Assembly: GCF_037120705.1 (NCBI RefSeq)
Contig: NZ_JAWLJU010000002.1
Location: 2,046,001 to 2,110,000 of the forward strand
Direction of reading: 5' to 3'
Length of the DNA stretch: 64,000 nt
Source of the DNA: Pseudoalteromonas sp. UG3-2
Lineage (GTDB): Bacteria; Pseudomonadota; Gammaproteobacteria; Enterobacterales; Alteromonadaceae
Shown here: piece after piece, positions 44,930-55,062 of the stretch
Position numbering within the stretch: position 1 is the stretch's first letter
How the letters are laid out: the number at the start of each line of letters is the position of its first letter
The notes under the pieces: generated by a model
The model's database searches: none
The model's input: only the letters and a program-made list of their open reading frames with translations
What the model was told of the DNA's origin: nothing
Position numbers and translations under genes: made by a program

Positions 44930-47506
44930 TTGGCAGAGCCACGGCAACAGGATCAGGGTCTAGCTCGACGAAATGCTAGATTAGAGTCTTTACTCAAAAA
45001 ATATAAGAGAAAGTCTCAACTGCAATACGCTTTAATTCAGTTATCGGAACAGGCCAGCACTGTTGCTGAGTTGACCCTGTTGTATCCCGCCATTCACAAT
45101 ATTCTGTCACAATACCTCCCCAGTGAAAGCTTTTATGTGGTGCTGCAAAATCGTTATACCCAAGCATTAGAATTATCCTACTTTGTCGATGAAAAAGATG
45201 GGATCTCTGTGCCACTGCATGAATCGCATCACTTTAATCAGGGGGTCACTGGCTATGTATTCAAAACGGGAAAGACCCTCTATGTAACCAAACAGCAAAT
45301 GCTCGATCAGGCTGCCGACGGTGACTTTACCATTATGGGTAGTCAAGCCGAGCACTGGGTAGGTGTACCAATTTACCGCGATGGCACTATTATCGGTGTG
45401 ATGGTATCGCAAAGTTATCAAGAGTCGCAGTCATATAGCGAGCATCAAGTCGAGTTGCTTGAGGTCATGTCGTTGTATCTGGCTACGGCCATTGAGCGAG
45501 TTAAAAAACGTGAGCTATTAGAGTCCGAGGTAAAAATTCGCACTCGCGCCTTAATGCAAAGTAATGAGGCACTGAATAAAGAAATAGAATCACGGAAGCG
45601 GGCACTAGAACGCCAGCAAATTCTATTTAAAATTTCCGAACTTGCCACCCAGTTTTCCGATATTGATGACGTTTATCAGCAAGTTCATGACATTATTCGC
45701 TCCATCACCTTTGCTGACAACCTCTATATTGCCCTCTATGACAAAGAAAATGACTGGCTAACTTTTCCTTACAGTGTCGATGAACAAACCAGTTATCATC
45801 CGCGCCCTTTTGCCAATGGTTATAGCGAGCTGGTACTGCGTACCGAGCAGAGTCAGCTTATTGATAGCGACCGCGCGAAGGAATTAGTGGCTAACGGTAC
45901 CGTAAAGCGCCCTAAGAGTTACGACCGTCGTTTAGCTGCCACTAGCTGGCTCGGTGCCCCACTTAAAACAGCGACTGGGGTTATGGGTCTGATCGCTTGT
46001 CAGGCTTACCACCATAAATACGAATTCAACCATGAAGATGTTGAACTGATCTCTTTTGTATCGAATCAAATTGCTCAAGTACTACAAACTCACTTGGCTA
46101 ATCAGGCGCTGAAAACCAGTCACCAGCAATTAGAGCATCGAGTGGCAGAGAAGACCAAAGAGCTACAACAAACCAACTTGCATTTACAAATGCAAATTGA
46201 AGAACGTAAAAAAATCGAGCAGCAACTGTATCATGACGCCCACCACGACAGTTTAACTGGTTTGCCTAACCGCAGCTTGTTCCTTACGCAGTTGGAAAAA
46301 ACACTGAAAAAGCACCACCGCTACCCAGAGAATAACTTTGCGGTGCTGTTTATTGATCTCGATAAATTCAAAGACATTAATGATGAACTGGGTCACCAAG
46401 CGGGAGATCAGTTTTTAGTTTGGGTTGCCCAGTCGTTTGCTGAGTGCATTCGTGAACACGACTTATTGGCACGACTTGCTGGAGATGAGTTTGTAGTCCT
46501 GCTTGACCACCTCACCGACCGCCAGCAAGCAGAAGACGTCGCCAAGCGAATTATCAAAGTAATGCAACAGCCGTTTTGCTTAAAAGGGGTCTGTATGCAA
46601 AGCGGCGCCAGTATTGGTATTACCTACAGCAGTAAGTCTTATCGCAATACCGATGAAATCATTCGCGATGCCGACGCCGCCATGTATTATGCCAAAAATG
46701 CTGGCCGTGGACGTTATGAGTTTTACCATCCACTTTTAACCGCAGGCAATAGTAGCCATAAACAGCAAGAGCACCATCACTTAGATAAACTGCCAACTCA
46801 TTTTAGAGCAACGGAAATCGTAGCCTGGGAAGATAAAGTAGCCGCCATTTCGTTCTTAGAAGCCTTTGGAGAGCACCCTGTGCTGGGGAGCACCAACTTT
46901 GATATTTTGAAAAAGTTCGCTGCTGAAAAAGCACAACATTTAGAGGTGGAATTGCACCTACTTAAGCTGGCACAACAACTTGGGGCGCAGCAGCAAGGTG
47001 AAATGCTCTTCGGCTGCTCAACCATGTTACTCGAAAGCAGCCACTTTAGTGCCTTACAGCAACAGCTCAAGCAACAAGAATCCTCATTGTGCCTGTTATT
47101 TGAAGAAAATGAGCTGCGTTTTGCCTCCAGTCAGCAAATTCAAAACCTGAAACAATTAGCCGCTGAGAGCATTTCCATTGGTTTAAATAACTTTGGTAAA
47201 GACCGCTGTGATTTAACCTTAATTAGCCAGGTAGACTTCGACTTTGTACTGTTAAGCTCCACATTTAGTAAACGCGTATTGCAACAGAGCAGCTATGAGG
47301 TGCAGTTGCAAGGGATCTTAGCGGTGACCAAAGTAAAGGGCATTAAGGTCATTGCCCGAGGCCCTGCCATCTTGAACTTCAGAAGTTTACTCGAAAAGCA
47401 CGGCCTGAGTTTATTCTTTGGCAAACAACAGATGCTGGGAGACAATTATCAAAACGGACTGAGCAGCTATATACCGAGTTTAGATAGCGAATCACTGCCG
47501 TCTTAG
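44930..47506 (+). CDS. GAF-GAF-GGDEF protein with degenerate EAL-like domain
   Basis: 858 residues, no membrane segment. A short coiled N-terminus is followed by two GAF sensor domains (about 45-190 and 235-390), each with a connecting coiled coil. A GGDEF domain (about 430-600) has [20 protein letters not shown] and [18 protein letters not shown] keeps the catalytic residues, so diguanylate cyclase activity is plausible. About 630-850 resembles an EAL domain ([20 protein letters not shown]) but lacks the EAL motif, so phosphodiesterase activity is unlikely. The start is TTG with a poor ribosome-binding site. Its end overlaps the convergent rep gene by 15 bases. Confidence 0.85.
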   Translation: MAEPRQQDQGLARRNARLESLLKKYKRKSQLQYALIQLSEQASTVAELTLLYPAIHNILSQYLPSESFYVVLQNRYTQALELSYFVDEKDGISVPLHESHHFNQGVTGYVFKTGKTLYVTKQQMLDQAADGDFTIMGSQAEHWVGVPIYRDGTIIGVMVSQSYQESQSYSEHQVELLEVMSLYLATAIERVKKRELLESEVKIRTRALMQSNEALNKEIESRKRALERQQILFKISELATQFSDIDDVYQQVHDIIRSITFADNLYIALYDKENDWLTFPYSVDEQTSYHPRPFANGYSELVLRTEQSQLIDSDRAKELVANGTVKRPKSYDRRLAATSWLGAPLKTATGVMGLIACQAYHHKYEFNHEDVELISFVSNQIAQVLQTHLANQALKTSHQQLEHRVAEKTKELQQTNLHLQMQIEERKKIEQQLYHDAHHDSLTGLPNRSLFLTQLEKTLKKHHRYPENNFAVLFIDLDKFKDINDELGHQAGDQFLVWVAQSFAECIREHDLLARLAGDEFVVLLDHLTDRQQAEDVAKRIIKVMQQPFCLKGVCMQSGASIGITYSSKSYRNTDEIIRDADAAMYYAKNAGRGRYEFYHPLLTAGNSSHKQQEHHHLDKLPTHFRATEIVAWEDKVAAISFLEAFGEHPVLGSTNFDILKKFAAEKAQHLEVELHLLKLAQQLGAQQQGEMLFGCSTMLLESSHFSALQQQLKQQESSLCLLFEENELRFASSQQIQNLKQLAAESISIGLNNFGKDRCDLTLISQVDFDFVLLSSTFSKRVLQQSSYEVQLQGILAVTKVKGIKVIARGPAILNFRSLLEKHGLSLFFGKQQMLGDNYQNGLSSYIPSLDSESLPS

Positions 47507-49507
47507 CATGGCGCGAAGATTGGCAACATTGGACTGCCCTTTTGCCATTCGTTCTTGCTGTGTCGCTACCTTCTTTTTCCCTTCTATTTGTAAATCATCT
47601 TGTGGTAACTCCTGCACAAAGCGACTTAACTCGGGAGTGATTTGCTCACCAAACTGACGCCGACTTTTGGTATAAGTCAGTGTTAAACTTTGCTGCGCCC
47701 GAGTAATACCAACATAAGCCAAGCGCCGCTCTTCCTCAACGTTGTCCTCATCAATGCTGCTTTGGTGGGGTAATAAACCCTCTTCCATTCCCACCATAAA
47801 CACATGAGGATACTCGAGCCCTTTTGAGGCATGCAAAGTTAATAGCTGCACCGCATCGGAATCATCTTCCTCTTCATTGCGCTCTAGCATATCGCGCAAG
47901 GTCAGCTTACTGACCACTTCAGGTAATGTCATGGCTGGATTATCGGCATCGCCAGTGAGCATATCGCTGATCCAACGGTACAGCTCAGAGACATTTTTCA
48001 TTCGCATTTCAGCGGCTTTAGCGCTTGGCGAGGACTCGTATAAATACGCTTCATAGTTAATTTCACGGATCATGTCTTTGACCGCCTCTAACGTGTCGCC
48101 CCGTGTCGCCCTATCAGATAGCTCCACCACCCAGCGGGCAAAGCCCATGAGTGCATTCAAGCCACGACCACTTAGACGTTGCGTGAGCTCAGCCTCAAAA
48201 CAGGCAGCAAACAAACTAATATGGCGCTCGTTGGCAAAGCTACCTAACTTCTCTAGGGTCACAGGGCCAATCTCACGTCGTGGTGTATTGACGATGCGCA
48301 AAAATGCGTTGTCATCATCTTGGTTCACCAAAAAGCGTAAGTAAGCCATGATGTCTTTGATCTCGCTGCGAGCAAAAAACGACATCCCGCCACTGATTTT
48401 ATATGGGATGCGGTTGGTCATCAGCGCTTTTTCAAATACTCGAGCTTGGTGGTTGCCACGATACAGCAAGGCATAATCACGATAACTGGTGCGCTTCATA
48501 AACTTGTGCGAAATAATCTCCGCCACCACCCGCTCTGCCTCATGCTCTTCATCACGAGTGCCGATAACGCGAATAGGATCGCCATAGCCCAGCTCACTAA
48601 ACAGCTGCTTGTCAAACTCATGGGGGTTATTAGCAATGAGGATATTGGCCGCTTTAAGAATACGCCCTGCACTACGGTAATTTTGCTCTAGCTTGATTAA
48701 CCGAAGTCCGGGAAAGTCTTTACTCAATAACACCAAATTTTGTGGTTTGGCACCGCGCCAAGAATAAATAGACTGGTCGTCGTCTCCCACCACCGTAAAG
48801 CGCGCCCGCTCCCCTACTAACAGTTTAACCAATTGGTACTGACTGGTGTTGGTGTCTTGATACTCATCCACGAGCAAATATCGGAAGCGATTTTGCCACT
48901 TTTCACGTACTTCAGGCGATTGATTCAACAACAACGTTGGGATCATGATCAAGTCATCAAAGTCGAGGGCGTTATACGCACGCAGCTGGTTTTGGTAGCG
49001 CCCATATAGCTGAGCAAAAAGCGCTTTTTGCGGCTCTTTCGCTTCTCGGATTGCCCTTTCAGGCAATATTAACTCATTCTTCCAGCTGCCAATCTGCATT
49101 TTTAACAGGTTGAGTAAGTCTTTATCTTTATCCAGTTCTTTTTCTGTGAGCTCACTTAACAGCTGGCCTGTGTCTTGATCGTCAAATAGCGAAAAGCCAG
49201 GCTTGAAACCCAGGGTTTTCACCTCTTTTTTAATGATCTCTAACCCCAGCGTATGAAAAGTCGACACCCATAAGCCCTTGGCCTCTTGCTTACCTAAGGT
49301 TTGCGCTACACGCTCACGCATTTCTTTTGCCGCTTTGTTAGTGAACGTCACCGCGGCAATGTTGCGCGCTTGGTATTGGCAGTTTTGCACTAAGTGGGCA
49401 ATTTTGTTGGTGATCACCCGAGTTTTACCTGAGCCGGCCCCGGCAAGGACTAAGCATGGACCGCTGATGTATTTTACGGCTTCATTTTGTTTCGGGTTGA
49501 GCTTCAT
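47492..49507 (-). CDS. rep: ATP-dependent DNA helicase Rep
   Basis: 671 residues, a superfamily 1 3'-5' helicase that helps forks past obstacles. Motif Ia/I is [13 protein letters not shown], motif [11 protein letters not shown], followed by [22 protein letters not shown] and [14 protein letters not shown]. Length and the start [15 protein letters not shown] fit Rep rather than UvrD. Single gene, convergent with the GGDEF gene. Confidence 0.96.
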   Translation of the reverse strand: MKLNPKQNEAVKYISGPCLVLAGAGSGKTRVITNKIAHLVQNCQYQARNIAAVTFTNKAAKEMRERVAQTLGKQEAKGLWVSTFHTLGLEIIKKEVKTLGFKPGFSLFDDQDTGQLLSELTEKELDKDKDLLNLLKMQIGSWKNELILPERAIREAKEPQKALFAQLYGRYQNQLRAYNALDFDDLIMIPTLLLNQSPEVREKWQNRFRYLLVDEYQDTNTSQYQLVKLLVGERARFTVVGDDDQSIYSWRGAKPQNLVLLSKDFPGLRLIKLEQNYRSAGRILKAANILIANNPHEFDKQLFSELGYGDPIRVIGTRDEEHEAERVVAEIISHKFMKRTSYRDYALLYRGNHQARVFEKALMTNRIPYKISGGMSFFARSEIKDIMAYLRFLVNQDDDNAFLRIVNTPRREIGPVTLEKLGSFANERHISLFAACFEAELTQRLSGRGLNALMGFARWVVELSDRATRGDTLEAVKDMIREINYEAYLYESSPSAKAAEMRMKNVSELYRWISDMLTGDADNPAMTLPEVVSKLTLRDMLERNEEEDDSDAVQLLTLHASKGLEYPHVFMVGMEEGLLPHQSSIDEDNVEEERRLAYVGITRAQQSLTLTYTKSRRQFGEQITPELSRFVQELPQDDLQIEGKKKVATQQERMAKGQSNVANLRAMLRRQ

Positions 49508-49688
49508 CTTTCTATCCGGTTGTTCACAGTGGTAATAGGCGCCCTAAAACATGGGCTGAGGGTGTCGCTTTAAACTAAGCAGCCTAGTTTACCGTATCAG
49601 TACAAAACTATGAAGCGAACCTTTGACGGTTGCCGTGCATAAGGTAAGATGAAGGTAATCACCGACTCATGTAAGTTAAGGTAATAAG

Positions 49689-49958
49689 ATGATTAATCCA
49701 GCCAAAATTGAAGAAATTGCCAAACAAATTTCCAGCAATATGCCACAAGGGGTGAAGAACCTTGCGGATACCTTTGAGGCAAGAACCAAGCAGGCTATTC
49801 AAGCAAAGCTAGCGGAAATGGATTTTGTTAGCCGCGAAGAATTTGATATTCAAAGTAAAGTGCTTATTCGCACCCGCGAAAAGCTTACTGAATTAGAACA
49901 AAAAGTGGCACAGCTCGAGGCGCAATTAGCGGATAACGCCAGCAACTCAAAAGAGTAA
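49689..49958 (+). CDS. ubiK: Ubiquinone biosynthesis accessory factor UbiK (YqiC)
   Basis: 89 residues. The N-terminal helix (INPAKIEEIAKQISSNMP) is amphipathic and the C-terminal half is a coiled coil (LTELEQKVAQLEAQLA) that forms trimers. UbiK helps assemble the Ubi complex for aerobic ubiquinone synthesis. Alone on the plus strand, with AAGGTAATAAG before the ATG. Confidence 0.92.
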   Translation: MINPAKIEEIAKQISSNMPQGVKNLADTFEARTKQAIQAKLAEMDFVSREEFDIQSKVLIRTREKLTELEQKVAQLEAQLADNASNSKE

Positions 49959-49994
49959 CAGCCGAATGGGCGTGCGTGCACGCCTAGGCCGCTA

Positions 49995-50657
49995 TCAGGT
50001 GTATTTTTGACTAATATCCAATAACGCCTGCTCATAGTTCAGTGCCAATGCCTCACTTCCCGCTACCGAGCCGACGACTTCGTTAAGTAGACCATCTGTT
50101 AGGCCATACACCCAACCATGAATGCTTAATGCCTGGCCGCGCTGCCATGCATCTTGCACAATATTGCTAAAGCAGACATTTCTAACTTGCTCAATCACGT
50201 TTAACTCGCATAGCACATTCCCCTGTTGTGCTGCTGCGGTGCGCTCCACTAGCGCACGATGTTTTTCTTTGACATCGGTTACATGACGCAGCCAGTTGTC
50301 GATAAGACCATATTTGGCATTGTCTAATACCGCCTGCACACCACCACAGCCATAATGACCCACCACCATTATGTGCTTCACTTTAAGCACTTCCACGGCG
50401 TATTGCATGACCGATAAACAATTATGATCGGTGTGCACGACTACGTTTGCAACGTTACGATGTACAAATAGTTCACCCGGCATTAGATCAACAATTTCGT
50501 TAGCGGGAACCCTTGAATCAGAACAACCAATCCAGAGGTATTCCGGTTGTTGTTGCTGCGATAACTTATCAAAGAAGCCTGGATCGTTGGCATGGGTGCG
50601 AGCGGCCCACTTTTGATTACTTTCCAGTAAATGTTGTAACGCTTTCGATTGACACAT
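49995..50657 (-). CDS. Beta-class carbonic anhydrase
   Basis: 220 residues. Zinc ligands are C45 in LWIGCSDSRVP, H101 and C104 in VVGHYGCGGVQ; D47 and R49 form the catalytic dyad. It interconverts CO2 and bicarbonate in the cytoplasm. I chose the ATG at 50657 because it overlaps the preceding methyltransferase stop (TAATG) with GGAG eight bases upstream; a longer frame from 50711 is unlikely. Confidence 0.95.
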   Translation of the reverse strand: MCQSKALQHLLESNQKWAARTHANDPGFFDKLSQQQQPEYLWIGCSDSRVPANEIVDLMPGELFVHRNVANVVVHTDHNCLSVMQYAVEVLKVKHIMVVGHYGCGGVQAVLDNAKYGLIDNWLRHVTDVKEKHRALVERTAAAQQGNVLCELNVIEQVRNVCFSNIVQDAWQRGQALSIHGWVYGLTDGLLNEVVGSVAGSEALALNYEQALLDISQKYT

Positions 50658-51841
50658 TATGGCAGCTCCGCTTGGATTAAAAGATTTCTTGGCGTCAGTG
50701 ACTTCTGGCAAAAGGTGGTTAATTGCACTTGGTAACCCGCCGCTTCAAGGTAAAGCACTCGGTCTAGTACTAACCACATCTCGATGGCGCGGCGGAATAA
50801 GTGCCTAACCAGCTCGATTCTATCGGTTACCTGTTTTCGCGCTTGGCCGAGGCTTTCATAACGTGCAAAGTCGATCCCTATAGGGAGACTGATTTGCTTT
50901 TGCTCTGCCGCCCAATGACAAAAGTCGGCAAAGCTTTGTGAGAAAATTGCCTTATTCACTGAAGGCACACTCACGTAACCCTGCTCACCGGTAATGTCTC
51001 TGCGCAGGGCATCAAAACCAAGCCGCCAGCTGACCTCTTTTTTACGCACCTGAGCCACCCGTCCTGGGGCCGTAACCGTTTCTTGTAGCGCCAGCTTCAT
51101 GTCGTGGTGTGATAAGCTTAGCTGACTTTGCTGCGCCTCAACACTCATGGCTTGATAACCCGGTGGCGTGAAAAGATGATAACAACAAGGCGATAACGAC
51201 AGCTTGGGCATGTCATTGGCAACGGCTTGCTGCATAAAAACGCGGTGTAATTGCCCACAAGCATGCAGTGCCACGCCATGACGATTGTCAGCAAAATGAT
51301 AGCCAATGTCATCACTGAGCACATCAGCACAATGAAAGTGTAAGTTTAGTCCTTGGCGCTTAGCGCTTTGCTCTCCCTGACGACACAAGTCAGCTTGTAG
51401 TTCAATACTGTTCACCTCAGGTGCGCCATGATACGCCAGCATTCGACCTAAGTGCCCTTTTCCCGCACACCATTCTAGTACCGCACTATTGGTTTCATCG
51501 ATGGCGGCGACAAAGTCTTGTAACTGCGCTAGCTTACGCCCTTTAATACCATTGCTCAGCCAAAAAGGGAGGGTATCACGGGGCTTATCATGCATAGGTA
51601 ACTGTAACAGCGGCGGCAGCTGGCTAAGTGCGGTAATACTCGGCATAAAGAAGGCGTTAAGCGCCTCACTGTCGTTATCAAGCGCCGTTACTTGCTCATC
51701 ATCCAGTGCTAACAAAGTGGCAGCCAGCTCCGGCCAAGGAATAGTGTGATGCTCGAAAGCAACCACTTGCCAATACTGACGAGTAGAAAAAAGCAGTTCA
51801 TCGAGGTGTTTAAAGCGCGCTTTATAGTTCACAGTGGCCAC
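50657..51841 (-). CDS. SAM-dependent methyltransferase of unknown target
   Basis: 394 residues. The SAM site is VLEWCAGKGHLGRMLAYHG, followed by IELQADLC, and LHACGQLHRVF and LSPCCYHLF give a pattern seen in the GSTCD-like / Methyltransf_32 group. The N-terminal 100 residues are variable. Coupled by one base to the carbonic anhydrase gene, which is an unusual pair. The target is unknown. Confidence 0.8.
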   Translation of the reverse strand: MATVNYKARFKHLDELLFSTRQYWQVVAFEHHTIPWPELAATLLALDDEQVTALDNDSEALNAFFMPSITALSQLPPLLQLPMHDKPRDTLPFWLSNGIKGRKLAQLQDFVAAIDETNSAVLEWCAGKGHLGRMLAYHGAPEVNSIELQADLCRQGEQSAKRQGLNLHFHCADVLSDDIGYHFADNRHGVALHACGQLHRVFMQQAVANDMPKLSLSPCCYHLFTPPGYQAMSVEAQQSQLSLSHHDMKLALQETVTAPGRVAQVRKKEVSWRLGFDALRRDITGEQGYVSVPSVNKAIFSQSFADFCHWAAEQKQISLPIGIDFARYESLGQARKQVTDRIELVRHLFRRAIEMWLVLDRVLYLEAAGYQVQLTTFCQKSLTPRNLLIQAELP

Positions 51842-51865
51842 AGATGGAGAAAATAATGACCTAGT

Positions 51866-52921
51866 TTAACGTAATTTTTGCCGATATTTGCGAGAAAATA
51901 TCAAATGTACATACATTGGTATACAAATCACCGTCAAAATCGCGGCAATGATTAACACCCAAGACAACTCGAGCGTGGCTTCATTGTCATCAGTGTAAAT
52001 AAATTCTGCTTTATGTTGTTGAAATAAAGCAAGGTCTAGATGATAAAGCTGAGCAATCCACTGCCACTTAGCTGCCGACATCCGACCTATGGGGATATTA
52101 CCCACTTTAATGTAGTTGCGAAGTTTTTCCGCTTCATAAGCCAGCTGAGCGACACTTTTATGCTGAGCATAATGTTGTTGCGTTATTAATACCGCCTCTT
52201 CAAGGTGGTTTAGGGCATAACGCCAGCCTTTAAGGCTTGCGCGACGAAAGCGCTTCACCAAGTCAGGTTTTTGCGCCACCATGCGTTCAGTGGTAAACAG
52301 CACATCAGCATAAACGTTAAGGCCATGTTGCATAGGGCAAATTTCACGGGTTTTAATGCCTAACTGCTGCGCCTGATAAGGCTCGTTGGTGCTATATACT
52401 TGCATCGCATCGTACTTGCCATTGATAAAATCTTGCAGTGGATCGGCACTGGCATAAAGCTGAATAGCATCAGGATTTATTCCCGCTCGACGCAACATCA
52501 TCATCAACTCGCCATTTTCGGAATGACCAAGATGGCTGAGTTTTTTCCCTTTTAAATCGCTCGGCGCGTAGATATCGCTGTCGGCTCGAACCATCCAGCA
52601 ATAAGGTGAAGACTGTAAAATAGCGGCCAAAGCAACATACGGCTCGCCTGCCAGGCGCTGTTTTAATAGCCCAGAATGAAAGACACCAAACTGAGCTTGA
52701 CCATACAGCACTTTAAAATCGACCTCGGGGTTGTTGGGATCCGCGGCAACAATCTCAACCTCAATACCTTCGTCGCTATAGAAGCCCTTTTCCTTGGCTA
52801 AGTAATAACCGGCAAACTGAAACTGATGGGTCCACTTGAGTTGTAACACCACCCGCTCGGTGGCTGAGATACTGAATGACAGCAGGAGTAACGCGGCGGT
52901 TATAGCAAGGCGAGGCATCAT
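51866..52921 (-). CDS. NMT1/THI5-like binding protein with C-terminal membrane anchor
   Basis: 351 residues. The signal peptide (AALLLLSFSISATE) is followed by a THI5-type ligand-binding domain (QLKWTHQFQFAGYYLAKEKG). A membrane segment (LSWVLIIAAILTVICIPMYV) lies near the C-terminus with a short basic tail. In relatives this layout continues into PAS, GGDEF or kinase domains, which are absent here, so it may be a receptor that has lost its output domain. It lies 24 bases upstream of the methyltransferase gene on the same strand. Confidence 0.78.
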   Translation of the reverse strand: MMPRLAITAALLLLSFSISATERVVLQLKWTHQFQFAGYYLAKEKGFYSDEGIEVEIVAADPNNPEVDFKVLYGQAQFGVFHSGLLKQRLAGEPYVALAAILQSSPYCWMVRADSDIYAPSDLKGKKLSHLGHSENGELMMMLRRAGINPDAIQLYASADPLQDFINGKYDAMQVYSTNEPYQAQQLGIKTREICPMQHGLNVYADVLFTTERMVAQKPDLVKRFRRASLKGWRYALNHLEEAVLITQQHYAQHKSVAQLAYEAEKLRNYIKVGNIPIGRMSAAKWQWIAQLYHLDLALFQQHKAEFIYTDDNEATLELSWVLIIAAILTVICIPMYVHLIFSRKYRQKLR

Positions 52922-53013
52922 ATCCTTATGTATTTATGCAAATATTGGCTAACTATAGCTGAAATAGCACGTTCTGCCATTCCACATTAAGTCGCTAAGG
53001 TGTGCAAGCCTGG

Positions 53014-53466
53014 TCACAGTACGGTGATCTGTTGTTGCCACTGCGGCCCTAACTGCTGCAACAAATATTGTTGGCTCTGTGCAGCACTATTGCGGCATTG
53101 AATATCATAGCCATTGCCATTATTGACCTCAATAATACTAATGTAGCCATCAGCGACACTAATTTGGCCAATTTTGTCTATGGCAATGCGCTTGCCAGTT
53201 TTACCTGGATATTGCAGCACTATCTCATCGCCCTCTCGTTTGATTGCCTGCTCAACAGTCTGGCTACCATATAAGCCACCTCCCTCAACAAGTAGCGTCA
53301 TTGTTATCACTGCAAAAACTAAAAGGATGATGGTTTTCAGCGCTAGCTCATGCGACGAAAAGTGCTGAAATGCCAAGATGAAGCCGGCTAATAACAATAA
53401 CCGCTGCAGTAACACTAAACTTTTTTCTGGCCATGTCTGTTGCGGTTTAATTTTTAAATTCAGCAT
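53014..53466 (-). CDS. Hypothetical membrane protein
   Basis: 150 residues. Two membrane segments around 20-60 (LVLLQRLLLLAGFILAF, TIILLVFAVITMTLLV) precede a C-terminal soluble part (KRIAIDKIGQISVADGYISI) resembling a small PH-like fold. I chose the ATG at 53466 with AAGGAG seven bases upstream. It follows ilvA by 52 bases on the same strand. No function known. Confidence 0.7.
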   Translation of the reverse strand: MLNLKIKPQQTWPEKSLVLLQRLLLLAGFILAFQHFSSHELALKTIILLVFAVITMTLLVEGGGLYGSQTVEQAIKREGDEIVLQYPGKTGKRIAIDKIGQISVADGYISIIEVNNGNGYDIQCRNSAAQSQQYLLQQLGPQWQQQITVL

Positions 53467-53518
53467 AGAAGATCTCCTTATAAGTAAAGCCACCCTAGAC
53501 TATCCGATAGCTTTTTCA

Positions 53519-55060
53519 TTATCCAGCTTTTTGCTGTTTCAGCGCCTCACCATGGAGAAAGCGCGCAAAGCAAGGATTCTGGGTTTCTTCTTGAAACTGG
53601 TAGCCAAGTTTTGCCAAATGCTGATCAAAACGCTCAGAGTCATGGGCCGCCACCTCAAATGCCGCCAAAACATTGCCCTGCGCAGCACCATGATTACGAT
53701 AATGAAACAAGGTAATATTCCAGTTACTGCCTAACATTTCTAAAAAGCGTGCCAAGGCACCTGGGTACTCGGGAAACTCAAACCGCAATAGTCGCTCAGC
53801 CATCACTTGCGGCGGCTTGCCTCCCACCATATAACGCACGTGCAGCTTGGCTAACTCATTGTCAGACAAATCATCGAATTGATAACCGCCGTCTGCCAAT
53901 GCTGTACTGAGTTCATCAAGCTCTTGCTGACCATTACGCAAACCGACACCAACAAAGATCTGTGCCTCTGCACTGCCGGCATAACGGTAGTTGAACTCGG
54001 TAATAGCACGCCCCCCTAGTGACTGACAAAAGCGCTTAAAGCTACCCTTTTGTTCTGGGATGGTGACGCCAAACAGCGCCTCATGTTTGGCACCCAATGC
54101 GGTGCGCTCGGCAATGTAACGTAAGCGGTCAAAGTTTAAATTGGCCCCCGATAAAATCGCGGCCACGCTAAGCCCTTTCTCGTTGCTTTGTGCTAACCAC
54201 TTCTTCAGCCCTGCGGTCGATAATGCCCCCGAGGGCTCTGCGGTGGCCCGAGTCTCGACAAAAATATCCTGTACCGCGGCACAAATCTCGTCGGCCGACA
54301 CAGTGACCACCTCATCACAAAACTTTTGTGCTAAGCGAAACGTTTCAGAACCAATCAACTTGACTGCTACGCCATCAGCAAAACTACCTACTTGCGACAG
54401 CTCCACCGGCTCACCGGCTGCCATCGCCGCTTTTAGGCAGGCGCTGTCTTCGGCTTCGACACCAATAACGCGAATATCCGGGCGCAATGACTTCAAATAC
54501 ACCGCCATGCCTGCCAATAAGCCACCGCCGCCCACGGGGATAAACACCACATCGAGCTTATCGAGTTGCTGCATCAACTCTCGCGCTACTGTGCCTTGGC
54601 CAATGATCACATCCTTATCATCGAACGGTGGTACAAACACCCCGTCATGCTCATCGCACAACGCCAAGGCATACTGTTTGGCGGCGTCAAAGTGGTGACC
54701 ATGTAAGATCACCTCAGCTCCGAGCTTACGCACGGCATTTACTTTGATTTCGGGGGTAGTGAGTGGCATCACTATGGTGGCATGCTGCCCTAAGTGCGTG
54801 GCGCTTAATGCCACACCTTGAGCGTGGTTCCCTGCCGACGCGGTATATACCCGCGCCCCTTTTGGCAACTGACGCAGCTTGTTAAAGGCCCCCCGTAACT
54901 TAAATGAGTATACCGGTTGTTGATCTTCTCTTTTTAGCCAGATGTCGTTGCTCAGTCGCGCCGACATTTGTTCCAGCTGATTGACCTGCGTCACCTGCAC
55001 CAAGGGGTCGACATTGGCTTGGATGATGGCACGAAAATAATCTAACTCTTGAGCAACCAT
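53519..55060 (-). CDS. ilvA: Threonine ammonia-lyase, biosynthetic
   Basis: 513 residues. IlvA converts threonine to 2-oxobutanoate, the first step of isoleucine synthesis. PLP binds K54 in SFKLRGAFNKL; VGGGGLLAGMAVYL is the phosphate loop. Two ACT-like regulatory domains (about 325-410 and 420-500) should bind isoleucine and valine. It starts 2 bases after the ilvD stop and is the last gene of the ilv operon. Confidence 0.97.
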   Translation of the reverse strand: MVAQELDYFRAIIQANVDPLVQVTQVNQLEQMSARLSNDIWLKREDQQPVYSFKLRGAFNKLRQLPKGARVYTASAGNHAQGVALSATHLGQHATIVMPLTTPEIKVNAVRKLGAEVILHGHHFDAAKQYALALCDEHDGVFVPPFDDKDVIIGQGTVARELMQQLDKLDVVFIPVGGGGLLAGMAVYLKSLRPDIRVIGVEAEDSACLKAAMAAGEPVELSQVGSFADGVAVKLIGSETFRLAQKFCDEVVTVSADEICAAVQDIFVETRATAEPSGALSTAGLKKWLAQSNEKGLSVAAILSGANLNFDRLRYIAERTALGAKHEALFGVTIPEQKGSFKRFCQSLGGRAITEFNYRYAGSAEAQIFVGVGLRNGQQELDELSTALADGGYQFDDLSDNELAKLHVRYMVGGKPPQVMAERLLRFEFPEYPGALARFLEMLGSNWNITLFHYRNHGAAQGNVLAAFEVAAHDSERFDQHLAKLGYQFQEETQNPCFARFLHGEALKQQKAG

Positions 55061-55062
55061 CG

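Noticed and set aside
49969..49984. GGCGTG-CGTG-CACGCC hairpin between ubiK and carbonic anhydrase as a terminator
   Set aside because: A short stem with no T tract on either side; too weak to list as a terminator.
50658..50711. Longer N-terminus for carbonic anhydrase
   Set aside because: It lies inside the preceding gene; the TAATG overlap and GGAG support 50657.
54141..54698. 185-codon plus-strand frame inside ilvA
   Set aside because: Antisense shadow of a well-conserved enzyme; low-complexity Ser/Ala/Pro composition.
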